From assembly GCA_045630285.1 (NCBI GenBank), contig JAZQSX010000015.1, positions 1-64,000 of the forward strand: DNA of 64,000 nucleotides. The letters are read 5' to 3'. Source of the DNA: RGIG3009 sp045630285. Lineage in GTDB: Bacteria > Bacillota > Clostridia > Oscillospirales > Acutalibacteraceae. The position numbers were made by a program, and so were the translations under genes. The notes under the pieces were generated by a model that was given only the letters and a program-made list of their open reading frames with translations, was not told the DNA's origin and ran no database searches. Below, one piece after another: positions 1 to 8,940 of this stretch (the first letter of the stretch is position 1; each line of letters starts with the position of its first letter).

Positions 1-2
1 CT

Positions 3-578
3 GACCTGATCGACACGCCTGTCGACTACGACAACCTGATTGCTATCGGTTGTATGATGGGTTCCGGCGGTCTGATCGTTATGGACGAAGACACCTGTAT
101 GGTGGATATGGCGAAGTTCTTCCTCGAGTTCACCGTTGACGAGTCCTGCGGTAAGTGCACTCCCTGCCGTGTCGGTACCAAGCGTCTGCTCGAAAAACTC
201 GAGAAGATCACCGAAGGCAAAGGCACGATGGAGGATGTTGACGAGCTCGAGCAGCTTTGCTACTACATCAAGGAGAACTCCTTGTGCGGTCTGGGTCAGA
301 CAGCTCCCAACCCGGTTCTCTCCACCCTGCGTTTCTTCCGCGACGAGTACGTTGCTCACGTGACCGAAAAGCGTTGCCCCGCCGGCGTCTGCAAGTCGCT
401 GATGCACTACGAAATCATTGCTGATAAGTGCAAGGGCTGTACCGCTTGCGCTCGCAAGTGCCCGGTTGGTGCGATCAGCGGCGCTGTCAAGGAAGTCCAC
501 ACCCTCGATACCGAGAAGTGCATCAAGTGCGGTGTCTGTGTGGAAACCTGTAAGTTCGGCGCTATCGTGAAGAAATAA
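3..578 (+). CDS. hydB: NADH-dependent [FeFe] hydrogenase subunit HydB/NuoF-like, C-terminal part
   Basis: The gene enters from the left edge already open, so only the last 191 residues are visible. They contain the CGKCTPCRVG cluster motif of NuoF-like subunits and a C-terminal ferredoxin domain with two CxxCxxCxxxCP-type [4Fe-4S] motifs. That combination is typical of HydB, the flavin subunit of trimeric bifurcating hydrogenases, which exchanges electrons between NAD(H) and the iron-sulfur chain in the cytoplasm. HydA follows after a very short gap, so the two are surely co-transcribed. Plain NuoF is less likely because of the ferredoxin tail and the hydrogenase neighbour. Confidence 0.9.
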   Translation, partial: DLIDTPVDYDNLIAIGCMMGSGGLIVMDEDTCMVDMAKFFLEFTVDESCGKCTPCRVGTKRLLEKLEKITEGKGTMEDVDELEQLCYYIKENSLCGLGQTAPNPVLSTLRFFRDEYVAHVTEKRCPAGVCKSLMHYEIIADKCKGCTACARKCPVGAISGAVKEVHTLDTEKCIKCGVCVETCKFGAIVKK

Positions 579-595
579 GGAAGGAGATGCCAATT

Positions 596-2341
596 ATGGA
601 TATGGTTAATGTCAAAATCAACGGCATCGCCGTTAGTGTTCCGAAGGGCTCTACCATTCTGGAGGCCGCCCGTGCCGCCGGTGTGGAGATCCCCACGCTG
701 TGCTATCTGAAAGAGATCAACGAGATCGGCGCTTGCCGTATCTGCATGGTCGAGGCTACCGGCGCACGTGGTCTGGTGACCGCTTGCGTGTATCCGGTTG
801 CTGAGGGCATGGAAGTGCAGACCAACACCGCGCGTGTGCAGAAATCGCGCAAGACCACGTTGGAGCTGATCCTCTCCACCCACGACAAGAAATGTCTGTC
901 CTGCGTCCGTTCCGGCGATTGCGAGCTGCAGAAGCTCTGCAAGGACTACGGCGTGGAAGACAGCGGCAAGTACGACGGCGATTGCCCGAAGTATGCGCTG
1001 GATACTTCTGTCCCCCACCTGGTGCGTGACAACAACAAGTGCATTCTGTGCCGCCGTTGCGTCGCCGCTTGCCAGCAGCAGTTTGTGTCGGTTATCGGTG
1101 CCAACGATCGTGGTATCGATACGCACATTGCTTGCGCTTTCGAGAAGCCGCTGGGCGATGTTCCCTGCGTTTCCTGCGGTCAGTGCGTTGTGGTCTGCCC
1201 CACCGGTGCTTTGACCGATAACGACAGCACCGCCGACGTGTGGGCGGCTCTCGCCGATCCCACCAAGCACGTAGTCGTCAGCACCGCTCCGTCCATTCGT
1301 GCCACGCTGGGTGAATGCTTCGGTATGCCCGTCGGTACGAACGTGGAAGGCAAAATGGTCGCTGCGCTGCGCCGCCTGGGCTTCAACAAGGTGTTCGACA
1401 CCAACTTCGGCGCTGACCTCACCATCGTGGAGGAAGCCAACGAGTTTGTGGGCCGTGTGAAGAACAATGGTGTTCTGCCGATGATCACCTCCTGCTCGCC
1501 CGGTTGGGTCAAGTTTGCAGAGTACTACTATCCGGATCAGCTGGATCACCTGTCCTCCTGCAAATCGCCCCAGCAGATGACCGGTGCGGTCATCAAGACC
1601 TACTACGCACAGAAAATGGGCATCGATGCGAAGGATATCTATCACGTGTCCGTTATGCCCTGTACGGCAAAGAAGTTCGAGTGCGGCCGTGACGACGAAA
1701 GCGCCGCCGGCGTGCCGGACGTTGATGCCGTTCTCACCACCCGTGAGCTTGCTCGTATGATCGAGCGTGCCGGCCTGAAGTTCGATATGCTGCCGGATGA
1801 AGAGTTCGACGCACCTCTGGGCGACGACACCGGCGCAGCCGTCATCTTCGGCGCCACCGGTGGTGTTATGGAAGCGGCTCTGCGTACCGCCAACGACTGG
1901 TTGACCGGTAAGGACAACGAGGCTGTTGACTTCCACGAGGTTCGTGGTATGAACGGCCTGAAGGAAGCCACCTACACCATCAACGGTCTGGAAGTCAAGG
2001 TCGCTGTTGCCAGCGGCATTGCCAGCGCGAACTATGTGATGAACATGATCAAGAGCGGCACCGCTCCGTGGCATTTCGTCGAGATCATGTGCTGCCCCGG
2101 CGGTTGTATCAACGGCGGCGGTCAGCCCATCCAGCCCGCCTCGGTGCGTAACTTCACCGATCTGAAGGCGCTGCGTGCGAAGGCTCTGTACGATCAGGAT
2201 GCCGGTATGGCTCTCCGCAAGTCGCACGAGTCCCCCGTTATCAAGAAGCTGTACGAGGAGTTCTTCGACGATGGTATCGGCGGTCACAAGGCACATCATT
2301 GCCTGCACACCACCTACGTCGCCCGCAAGAAGTTCAAGTAA
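596..2341 (+). CDS. hydA: [FeFe] hydrogenase catalytic subunit HydA
   Basis: This 581-residue protein makes or consumes H2 at the H-cluster. Domains in order are an N-terminal [2Fe-2S] ferredoxin (about 1-80), a His-ligated [4Fe-4S] segment (HDKKCLSCVRSGDC), a two-cluster ferredoxin (CILCRRC and CVSCGQC) and the H-cluster domain. The three H-cluster motifs are TSCSPGW, MPCTAKKFE and EIMCCPGGCINGGGQP. The serine in the first motif, where many monomeric enzymes have cysteine, is as I recall common in trimeric bifurcating types and fits the HydB neighbour. ATG 596 is preferred over ATG 587 because the AGGAAGGAG site ends at 586, directly against 587 but 9 bases before 596. Confidence 0.95.
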   Translation: MDMVNVKINGIAVSVPKGSTILEAARAAGVEIPTLCYLKEINEIGACRICMVEATGARGLVTACVYPVAEGMEVQTNTARVQKSRKTTLELILSTHDKKCLSCVRSGDCELQKLCKDYGVEDSGKYDGDCPKYALDTSVPHLVRDNNKCILCRRCVAACQQQFVSVIGANDRGIDTHIACAFEKPLGDVPCVSCGQCVVVCPTGALTDNDSTADVWAALADPTKHVVVSTAPSIRATLGECFGMPVGTNVEGKMVAALRRLGFNKVFDTNFGADLTIVEEANEFVGRVKNNGVLPMITSCSPGWVKFAEYYYPDQLDHLSSCKSPQQMTGAVIKTYYAQKMGIDAKDIYHVSVMPCTAKKFECGRDDESAAGVPDVDAVLTTRELARMIERAGLKFDMLPDEEFDAPLGDDTGAAVIFGATGGVMEAALRTANDWLTGKDNEAVDFHEVRGMNGLKEATYTINGLEVKVAVASGIASANYVMNMIKSGTAPWHFVEIMCCPGGCINGGGQPIQPASVRNFTDLKALRAKALYDQDAGMALRKSHESPVIKKLYEEFFDDGIGGHKAHHCLHTTYVARKKFK

Positions 2342-2354
2342 GCACAAACAAGCA

Positions 2355-2388
2355 CAGGGCGTGTACCGTTTGGTACACGCCCTGTTTT
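2355..2388 (+). terminator. Rho-independent terminator after hydA
   Basis: A 13-bp perfect stem (CAGGGCGTGTACC with GGTACACGCCCTG), a GTTT loop and a short T run follow the hydA stop by 13 bases. Confidence 0.9.
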
Positions 2389-2394
2389 ACCAGT

Positions 2395-2428
2395 AAAAAA
2401 GCAGCCGGTCGTCTCCGGCTGCTTTTCT
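2395..2428 (-). terminator. Bidirectional terminator between hydA and apgM
   Basis: GCAGCCGG pairs with CCGGCTGC around a 6-base loop. There are A residues on the left and T residues on the right, so it can end transcription from both sides. It lies immediately past the apgM stop. Confidence 0.85.
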
Positions 2429-2429
2429 T

Positions 2430-3647
2430 TTATTTCACAGACAAAAGCCGACCCATCAATTCCGATGCCGCAGGCTCGATCTTGCCTGTTGCCGCAGCGG
2501 CCGCTTCGGTAAACCGTACCGCTCCCGAAGCCTGCTCCACACCCGTACTGCGATACAGCAGGTACGGCACCGGCGCAGAGGAGTGCGTTTTGGTGCACAG
2601 CGGTGTCGGGTGATCAGGCATGATCAGCAGCGACACCTCGTCCATACCCTTGACCGTTTTCAGCAACGGAGCAAGCACCTGGCGGTCGATCTCCTCGATC
2701 GCACGCACCTTGTTCTGTATCTCTCCGCGGTGACCGCACTCATCGGGGGCTTCCAGGTGGATATACACCATATCGCAGCCGTCGCGCAGTGCCTCGATCG
2801 CCGCCTCACGTTTTCCCGCAAAGTTGGTATCCAGATACCCCGTCGCACCCTCGACCTCGCAAATACGCATACCACTCAGCCGTGCAATACCCTTGAGCAG
2901 ATCGACCGCGGAAACCATTGCACCCTTGACGCCGAAACGATCCGTAAAATTCTGCAGCTGCGGCCGCTTGCCGTGGCCCCACAGCCAGATCGACGTGGCA
3001 GGATTCTCCCCCGCCGCACGGCGCTTCTGATTGACAGGATGATCGCGCAGGATCGCCTCGCTCTTCTGCATCAGTTCCAAAAGAGGCTGTGCATCGGGAT
3101 GACTCGGCAAGTGCTCACCGATGACCTGACCCGAAATATCGTGCGGCGGAGTCAGCTTACCGATCGCCGTTTTCCCACCGTGCCACACCAAACAGTGCCG
3201 ATACGCCGTGCCGGTGTAAAAATCGAACTCACCACCGCCAAGTGCCTCCTGCACACTGCGAATGATCTCGTCCGCCTGTGCTGTGTGAATATCGCCGGCG
3301 CAGTAATCTACCATGGTTTTATCAGCATACGCTGTCTCGTCGGACAGCGTCACCAGGTTGCAACGAATCGCCACGTCGTCATCCGTCAGATCAATTCCGA
3401 TGTTGGCAGCCTCCAGCGGTGAACGACCGGTGTAGCACTCCTTCGGGCGGTAACCCAACACCGACAGATTGGCAACGTCACTACCCGGGGACATTCCCTC
3501 CGGCACAGTGTACGCCATACCCAGCTCGGAGCACGCCGCCAACGTATCCATACAAGGCTTTTCGGCGACTTCCATCGGCGTCTTTCCCTGCAAGGCTTCG
3601 CACGGTAAATCAGCCATACCGTCGCACAACAGCACGATATATTTCAT
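2430..3647 (-). CDS. apgM: Cofactor-independent phosphoglycerate mutase (archaeal ApgM type)
   Basis: Interconverts 3- and 2-phosphoglycerate in glycolysis. The 405-residue protein starts MKYIVLLCDGMADL and carries the metal-binding and nucleophile region GSDVANLSVLGY. Further motifs are HGGKTAIGKLTPPHD and, near the C-terminus, MPDHPTPLCTKTHS, all typical of the alkaline-phosphatase-superfamily ApgM branch rather than GpmI. An open frame continues 5' of ATG 3647, but AAAGGAGA sits just upstream of this ATG and family homology begins here. It is a single-gene unit with its own promoter and terminator. Confidence 0.93.
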   Translation of the reverse strand: MKYIVLLCDGMADLPCEALQGKTPMEVAEKPCMDTLAACSELGMAYTVPEGMSPGSDVANLSVLGYRPKECYTGRSPLEAANIGIDLTDDDVAIRCNLVTLSDETAYADKTMVDYCAGDIHTAQADEIIRSVQEALGGGEFDFYTGTAYRHCLVWHGGKTAIGKLTPPHDISGQVIGEHLPSHPDAQPLLELMQKSEAILRDHPVNQKRRAAGENPATSIWLWGHGKRPQLQNFTDRFGVKGAMVSAVDLLKGIARLSGMRICEVEGATGYLDTNFAGKREAAIEALRDGCDMVYIHLEAPDECGHRGEIQNKVRAIEEIDRQVLAPLLKTVKGMDEVSLLIMPDHPTPLCTKTHSSAPVPYLLYRSTGVEQASGAVRFTEAAAAATGKIEPAASELMGRLLSVK

Positions 3648-3669
3648 AGTGATCTCTCCTTTGCCTAAC

Positions 3670-3698
3670 AGTATAACAGAAGTTCGCAGTAAATTCAA
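3670..3698 (-). promoter_or_regulatory. Sigma-A type promoter for apgM
   Basis: On the minus strand TTGAAT is followed by a 17-base spacer and TATACT, ending 22 bases before the apgM ATG. Confidence 0.7.
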
Positions 3699-3738
3699 TT
3701 TTTTTGGCCGAAAATCTGCGGATTTTTTCGGGAAATCG

Positions 3739-3767
3739 TTGCAAAAACAGCCAATATGCGCTATACT
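3739..3767 (+). promoter_or_regulatory. Sigma-A type promoter for the oadG-oadB pair
   Basis: TTGCAA, a 17-base spacer and TATACT lie about 75 bases before oadG. It is back to back with the apgM promoter. Confidence 0.7.
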
Positions 3768-3841
3768 ATATATGATTAATGTATTCTGGGTAGGAATGGC
3801 ATTTTCATTCCGTTCAATCCATAGAAATGGGGTAATTTTCG

Positions 3842-4234
3842 ATGTCGTTAGCCGTATTGCTGCAGGCAAATGCTCTTGAGCCGAGTCCCGGTATGACTGT
3901 TCTTATCGGCGTGGTTATTGTCTTTGCCGTTCTGTTGGCACTCACCGTGGTCTTTTGGCTGTTCGGTGTTGTCGCCGGTGCCGGCTCCCGCAGATCTGCC
4001 GGGCCGAAACCCGCTCCCGCTCCGAAACTCCCCAAAAAACCGGCAAGCGTCCCGGCACCCGTTGTTGAGGACGGTGTTCCGGACGAGGTGGTAGCCGTCA
4101 TCGCTGCGGCGATCGCCGCCATGTCGGACGGCACGACTCGCTACGCTGTGCGCCGCATCAGCCCCGCCCGTTCTCAGGGCGCACGTCCCGTGTGGGCTGC
4201 CGCCGGTATTGCGGAAAACACTCAACCGTTCTAA
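3842..4234 (+). CDS. Sodium-pump decarboxylase gamma subunit (OadG family)
   Basis: A 130-residue protein with one N-terminal membrane helix (about 17-42, GMTVLIGVVIVFAVLLALTV) followed by an Ala/Pro/Lys-rich linker and a short C-terminal region ending in RRISPARSQGARPVWAAAGI. This is the build of gamma subunits that anchor oxaloacetate or methylmalonyl-CoA decarboxylase complexes in the membrane. The OadB-like beta subunit follows after 18 bases. The carboxyltransferase and biotin subunits are not here; candidates lie at 35223-38395. The ribosome binding site is weak. Confidence 0.8.
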   Translation: MSLAVLLQANALEPSPGMTVLIGVVIVFAVLLALTVVFWLFGVVAGAGSRRSAGPKPAPAPKLPKKPASVPAPVVEDGVPDEVVAVIAAAIAAMSDGTTRYAVRRISPARSQGARPVWAAAGIAENTQPF

Positions 4235-4252
4235 AAGGGAGGTCTTAGCTTT

Positions 4253-5539
4253 ATGTGGGACGCCATTGTCCAGATTTGGGAAGAATCCGGTTTTGCCCGC
4301 CTGTTCAACTTTGAAAACGGTGGCTGGAAAAACCTCATTATGATCGCCATTGCCTGCGTGCTGATCTATTTGGCTGTCAAAAAGGGATATGAGCCGTTGC
4401 TGCTCCTCCCCATCGCCTTTGGTATGCTGCTCGTCAACCTGCCGCTCGGCGGTGTTATGGATCCTCAGCAAAACTCGCTGGTTCCGCTGACACCTGAGGA
4501 GGTCGAGCAATACACACAAGGCATTTTTGCACAAAACTATCCCGTGTTTGAATCGGGCGGCCAGCTTTACTGGCAGCACTTCGAGCAGGGCGGTTTGTTC
4601 TGGTATTTGTATCAGGGTGTTAAGTTCGGCATCTACCCGCCGCTGATCTTCCTCGGCATCGGTTGTATGACCGACTTTGGCCCGCTGATCTCCAACCCCA
4701 AGAGCTTTTTGCTCGGTGCGGCGGCACAGCTTGGTATCTTCGTTACCTTCTTTGGCGCCAGTATGCTAGGGGCGCTTCCCTTCGCCGAAAGTATGGATAT
4801 TGCTTTCAACAACCAGGAAGCTGCTTCTATTGCTATCATCGGCGGCGCCGACGGCCCGACCGCTATCTATTTGACATCAAAGCTGGCACCTCACTTGTTG
4901 GGTGCGATCGCCGTTGCGGCGTATTCGTATATGGCGCTTGTGCCGATCATTCAGCCGCCGATCATGCGTGCGCTGACCACCAAGAAAGAGCGCTCCGTCG
5001 TTATGACCCAGCTCCGCACTGTGTCCAAGACCGAGAAGATCCTCTTCCCCATCTTCGTCACAGCGATCTGCGTCTTGCTGCTTCCCAGCGCTGCTCCCTT
5101 GATCGGTATGCTGATGCTTGGTAACCTGTTCCGTGAAAGCGGCGTCGTTGAGCGTCTGACCAAGACGGCACAAAATGAATTGATGAATATCATCACCATT
5201 CTGCTGGGTGTTACGGTCGGTGCAACCGCCAATGCCAACACCTTCCTGCAGCCCAAAACGCTGCTCATCATCTGCCTCGGCTTGGTAGCTTTTTCTATGG
5301 GTACAGCCGGTGGCGTACTGCTCGGCAAGGTGATGTATTTCTTCAGCGGCGGCAAGATCAACCCGCTGATCGGCTCTGCCGGTGTGTCGGCCGTCCCGAT
5401 GGCGGCCCGTGTGGCGCAGAAGGAAGGCCAAAAAGAAAACCCGGGCAACTTCCTGCTGATGCACGCTATGGGGCCCAACGTTGCCGGTGTTATCGGCTCC
5501 GCCGTTGCCGCCGGTGTGCTGCTGACCATATTCGGTTAA
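4253..5539 (+). CDS. Na+-translocating decarboxylase beta subunit (OadB/MmdB family)
   Basis: A 428-residue polytopic membrane protein. In this family the beta subunit removes CO2 from carboxybiotin and couples it to Na+ export. Signature stretches are GGADGPTAIYLTSKLAP, YSYMALVPIIQPPIMRA and the C-terminal GVSAVPMAARVAQ and MGPNVAGVIGSAVAAG. A good GGGAGG-type site precedes ATG 4253. It is co-transcribed with the gamma subunit and ended by the hairpin at 5564. Which acyl substrate the full complex uses cannot be read from this subunit. Confidence 0.93.
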   Translation: MWDAIVQIWEESGFARLFNFENGGWKNLIMIAIACVLIYLAVKKGYEPLLLLPIAFGMLLVNLPLGGVMDPQQNSLVPLTPEEVEQYTQGIFAQNYPVFESGGQLYWQHFEQGGLFWYLYQGVKFGIYPPLIFLGIGCMTDFGPLISNPKSFLLGAAAQLGIFVTFFGASMLGALPFAESMDIAFNNQEAASIAIIGGADGPTAIYLTSKLAPHLLGAIAVAAYSYMALVPIIQPPIMRALTTKKERSVVMTQLRTVSKTEKILFPIFVTAICVLLLPSAAPLIGMLMLGNLFRESGVVERLTKTAQNELMNIITILLGVTVGATANANTFLQPKTLLIICLGLVAFSMGTAGGVLLGKVMYFFSGGKINPLIGSAGVSAVPMAARVAQKEGQKENPGNFLLMHAMGPNVAGVIGSAVAAGVLLTIFG

Positions 5540-5563
5540 TCCTATCAACACTCGTATTCGATC

Positions 5564-5592
5564 AGGGCGTGGAGTTCCTCCACGCCCTTTTT
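5564..5592 (+). terminator. Terminator after oadB, abutting the pcrA ribosome binding site
   Basis: AGGGCGTGGA pairs with TCCACGCCCT around a 5-base loop and is followed by TTTTT. The pcrA GGAGG site begins at the very next base (5593). Confidence 0.85.
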
Positions 5593-5605
5593 GGAGGATA
5601 CTGCT

Positions 5606-8056
5606 ATGGACACCTCAACCTATCTTTCCTTGCGCCGTCGTGCCTTGGATCGGGTCTTTTCTCGCATGAATGCGCCGCAACGTGCGGCTGTGTTCCAGAC
5701 GGAAGGCCCGCTCCTCATCCTAGCGGGTGCCGGCAGCGGCAAAACCACCGTGCTGGTCAATCGCATCGCCAATCTGGTGCGCTTTGGCAACGCGTATCAC
5801 AGCAACGAGATTCCTCCGTTTTTGTCGGATAGCGCTTTAAACGCTTTGGAACGTTATGCAAACGGCGATCTGCCTGCAGACAGCGGCTTAGACGCCATCT
5901 GCGCTGTCGATCCCTGTCCCGCTTGGCGTATTCTCGCCATTACCTTCACCAACAAAGCCGCCGGAGAACTCAAAGACCGTCTGGAGGCGATGCTTGGCGA
6001 GGAAGGCCGGCACGTCATGGCGGGTACGTTTCATTCGTTTTGTGCGCGTGTTCTGCGCCAAGACGGCGGGTTGCTTGGCTATTCCTCTCATTTTACCATC
6101 TACGACACCGATGACAGCCGCCGCTTGATGAAGGACTGTATGAAGTCGCTTGGCATCGAGGAACGGGTGATTGGCCACAAGGCCATTCTTTTCGAGATCA
6201 GCCGTGCCAAGGACTGCCTGCTCTCGCCCGAGGAATTTACCGCTCAGGCGGGAAGCGATTTTCGTCTGAAAAAGGTCGCCGACTGCTACCGCTTATACCA
6301 AAAGCGTTTGCAAGACGCCGACGCTATGGACTTCGATGATCTGCTGTCAAAAACAGTCGAATTGTTTGAAAACGAACCCGATGTTCTGCAAAAATATCAA
6401 AATCGCTTCCGTTATCTGATGATCGATGAGTATCAGGACACCAACCACGCACAGTACCGCTTCGTCAGCTTACTGGCGCAAAAAAGCCGCAATCTCTGCG
6501 TTGTGGGCGACGATGACCAGAGCATCTACAAGTTCCGTGGTGCCACCATTGAGAATATTTTGAGCTTTGAGGAACAGTTCTCGCCCTGTACGGTAATTCG
6601 TTTGGAGCAAAACTATCGCTCCACGCAAAACATTTTGGATGCCGCCAATGCGGTTATCGCCAAAAACCAAAATCGCAAGTCCAAAACGCTGTGGACCGAA
6701 AACGGAAAAGGTGATCTGCTGCAGCTTCACACGTTGGATAACGAGGACGAGGAAGGGCGCTTTATCGCCCGCACCGTGCTGGACAAGGTCGCCGAGGGTA
6801 GCAAATACCGTGATATGGCGGTGCTGTACCGTGCCAACGCACAGTCCAACGCTATTGAACGCTCCCTCATCAAAAGCGGTATTCCCTACCGCATTCTCGG
6901 CGGGCACCGTTTCTACGACCGCAAGGAAATCCGTGATGCCATTGCTTATCTGCGGGTGCTGTGCAATCCCACGGACAGCATCAGTCTGCGTCGCATTATC
7001 AACGAGCCAAAGCGCGGTATTGGCGATGCCACGCTGGACAAGGCAGCGGCGCTGGCGGAGGAACAAGGCATCTCGCTATACGACGTCCTTTCCCACGCCG
7101 ACGAATATGCCGTTATCAGCCGTGCCTCCGGCCGTGTTCTGGAGTTTATTAAAATGATGGACACCCTGCGTGAAGAACTGCAAAGCGGTGAAACATCCCT
7201 CCACCTTCTGTACACGTCTATGCTGGAAAAAACCGGTTACCTCGCTATGTGGGAAATGGCCGGTCCCATGGAGGAGGAACGTGTGGAAGCACTCAAGGAA
7301 CTGGCTTCCAATATCCGTACTTACGAGGAAAATAGTGAGGAAGAGCTTCCCTCCCTATTTGGATTTTTGGAAGAAGCGGCGTTGATGACCGACGTTGACA
7401 ACTACGATGCCGGCGCCGATACGCTGGTGCTGATGACGATGCACGCAGCCAAAGGCCTGGAATTCCCCGTGGTATTCCTTCCCGGCTTTGAGGACGGGAT
7501 CTTCCCCGGTATGCAAACCATGTTCCGCCCCGAGGAGCTGGAAGAAGACCGACGCTTGTGCTATGTCGCACTGACCCGTGCCAAGCGTGAGCTGTACATT
7601 ACCCACGCCCGCAGCCGTATGCTGTACGGCTCAACCACCCGAAACCGCCCCTCTCGGTTCCTGCAGGAAATGCCGTCATCGCTTCTGGAAATGCACGAAC
7701 AGACCCTTCCCTACGGCGGATTTGGACGCAGCAGCTTCGGCAATGATAACGGCGGCTATCATCGCAGTTTTGCCACCGAACGCAGCGAAAGCCTTGCGCC
7801 TGCTTCCACCACCTATCGTGCCCGCACCGGCGACGAAGCACGGGGCGGCGGTATTTCCGTTGCCAAGCCTGCAACGGGCCAAGCGGCTCCCATCGAAAAC
7901 TGGAGTGCCGGCGATCTGGTGATGCATAAAACCTTCGGAAACGGCTGTATTGAGAAGGTAGTACCCATGGGCAAGGATCTGCTGCTGACCATTCGTTTCG
8001 ATCAGGTTGGCACCAAAAAGATTATGGCAACCTTTGCGAAACTCACCAAACGATAA
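5606..8056 (+). CDS. pcrA: ATP-dependent DNA helicase PcrA/UvrD
   Basis: An 816-residue SF1A 3'-5' helicase for repair and plasmid or phage replication. All motifs are visible: GAGSGKTTVL (I), FTNKAAGELKDRL (Ia), DEYQDTNHAQ (II), VGDDDQSIYKFRGA (III), LEQNYRST (IV), MTMHAAKGLEFPVVF (V) and YVALTRAKREL (VI). A Gly/Ser-rich linker leads to a C-terminal Tudor-like domain (WSAGDLVMHKTFGNGCIEKV), usual in PcrA. An insertion of about 40 residues after motif I (around 60-100) makes it longer than Bacillus PcrA. ATG 5606 is chosen over in-frame TTG 5591 because GGAGG (5593-5597) lies 8 bases before it. Confidence 0.95.
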   Translation: MDTSTYLSLRRRALDRVFSRMNAPQRAAVFQTEGPLLILAGAGSGKTTVLVNRIANLVRFGNAYHSNEIPPFLSDSALNALERYANGDLPADSGLDAICAVDPCPAWRILAITFTNKAAGELKDRLEAMLGEEGRHVMAGTFHSFCARVLRQDGGLLGYSSHFTIYDTDDSRRLMKDCMKSLGIEERVIGHKAILFEISRAKDCLLSPEEFTAQAGSDFRLKKVADCYRLYQKRLQDADAMDFDDLLSKTVELFENEPDVLQKYQNRFRYLMIDEYQDTNHAQYRFVSLLAQKSRNLCVVGDDDQSIYKFRGATIENILSFEEQFSPCTVIRLEQNYRSTQNILDAANAVIAKNQNRKSKTLWTENGKGDLLQLHTLDNEDEEGRFIARTVLDKVAEGSKYRDMAVLYRANAQSNAIERSLIKSGIPYRILGGHRFYDRKEIRDAIAYLRVLCNPTDSISLRRIINEPKRGIGDATLDKAAALAEEQGISLYDVLSHADEYAVISRASGRVLEFIKMMDTLREELQSGETSLHLLYTSMLEKTGYLAMWEMAGPMEEERVEALKELASNIRTYEENSEEELPSLFGFLEEAALMTDVDNYDAGADTLVLMTMHAAKGLEFPVVFLPGFEDGIFPGMQTMFRPEELEEDRRLCYVALTRAKRELYITHARSRMLYGSTTRNRPSRFLQEMPSSLLEMHEQTLPYGGFGRSSFGNDNGGYHRSFATERSESLAPASTTYRARTGDEARGGGISVAKPATGQAAPIENWSAGDLVMHKTFGNGCIEKVVPMGKDLLLTIRFDQVGTKKIMATFAKLTKR

Positions 8057-8066
8057 GCACAAATCA

Positions 8067-8135
8067 CCTCCTATGTCATAAGATAGCAGTGAAGGGTTCT
8101 GCCTCACGCAGCACCCCATCTTGTGACATAGGAGG
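8067..8135 (+). promoter_or_regulatory. 18-bp hairpin leader that sequesters a ribosome binding site
   Basis: The left arm CCTCCTATGTCATAAGAT (8067-8084) pairs with ATCTTGTGACATAGGAGG (8118-8135) over 18 positions, with a single G-U pair. The 33-base loop can form an inner hairpin (GGG..CTGC with GCAG..CCC). The right arm ends in AGGAGG, which is also the Shine-Dalgarno of the gene starting at 8142, and is followed by ATTTTT. The element therefore looks both like an intrinsic terminator and like a translation lock. No family of riboswitch is recognised. Confidence 0.75.
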
Positions 8136-8141
8136 ATTTTT

Positions 8142-8936
8142 ATGGCGGATAACAACAGATATGCGTCAAACAATGGTTGTAAAGAAGCCGTATGTGTGGA
8201 TGCCGGCCGTGTCTATGATAGCTGCTCCGACAAAGATTGCCTGGAGGATCTGCGCTTGTTCTTCACCGAACGAGATCAGATGATCATTGACCACGCCGTC
8301 AGCATCCGTGCGAAAAAGGCGGAAGTCATCAATACCTACATTGATGTCGAGGCGTTGCCGTTTAACCGTGGGTACTATTCCTGCGACATCACCTTTTTCT
8401 TCGGGGTTACCCTGGAGGTTTACTCCGGGCACGGTACCGGTTGCTGTATCGTCCGTGGTGTAGCCATTTTCCAGAAAAAGGTCATTCTCTTCGGCAGTGA
8501 AGGAAACGTCAAGGTGTTTACCAGCGAGTTTACCCCTGAAAACTGCGATCGTCATCAGGAAATGCCGACACGCAATATGCCTCGGTGCTCCGTGCAGGTC
8601 GCTGAGCCCGTCGTTCTGTCCGCACGCTTGGTCGAACGCTGCGAGTGCGGTTGTAAGTGCGATTGTGCTTCTTCCTGCATTCCCGCTTGTGTGTGCGAAG
8701 AATACGGCGGTAATTTCGTAGAAAACTGTGAAAAGCTGGTGCTGGTATCGCTCGGCATTTTCACGATCGTCCAGCTTATCCGCAACGTGCAGATGCTGAT
8801 GCCGATCTACGACTTCTGTATGCCGTCCAAGGAATGCTGTGCCAACACGGAAAATCCCTGCGACATCTTCAAGAAGATGTGCTTCCCCGTTGACGAGTTT
8901 TTCCCGCCCAAGGGCGACGATCACTGCGGTTGTTGA
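8142..8936 (+). CDS. Cysteine-rich conserved clostridial protein of unknown function
   Basis: A 264-residue protein with about 26 cysteines. The N-terminal half carries CVDAGRVYDSCSDKDCLEDLRLFF and a domain with GYYSCDITFFFGVTLEVY. The middle has a dense cluster (ERCECGCKCDCASSC), and the tail has more pairs ending in HCGC. I recall similar proteins in many clostridia, always unnamed; a role in the spore coat is possible but is only a guess from cysteine content and from spore genes elsewhere. There is no signal peptide. Its AGGAGG site is locked in the hairpin at 8067-8135, and a strong terminator follows, so it may be transcribed with pcrA or from an unseen promoter. Confidence 0.75.
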   Translation: MADNNRYASNNGCKEAVCVDAGRVYDSCSDKDCLEDLRLFFTERDQMIIDHAVSIRAKKAEVINTYIDVEALPFNRGYYSCDITFFFGVTLEVYSGHGTGCCIVRGVAIFQKKVILFGSEGNVKVFTSEFTPENCDRHQEMPTRNMPRCSVQVAEPVVLSARLVERCECGCKCDCASSCIPACVCEEYGGNFVENCEKLVLVSLGIFTIVQLIRNVQMLMPIYDFCMPSKECCANTENPCDIFKKMCFPVDEFFPPKGDDHCGC

Positions 8937-8940
8937 CCAA

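Noticed and set aside
407..2347. 646-codon open frame on the minus strand opposite hydB/hydA
   Set aside because: It is a shadow of the GC-rich codon pattern of hydA; the plus frame has full hydrogenase motifs and the antisense product has none.
2648..3869. A longer phosphoglycerate mutase starting at 3869
   Set aside because: The extra N-terminal part is not similar to the family and would contain the apgM promoter; a good ribosome site lies before ATG 3647.
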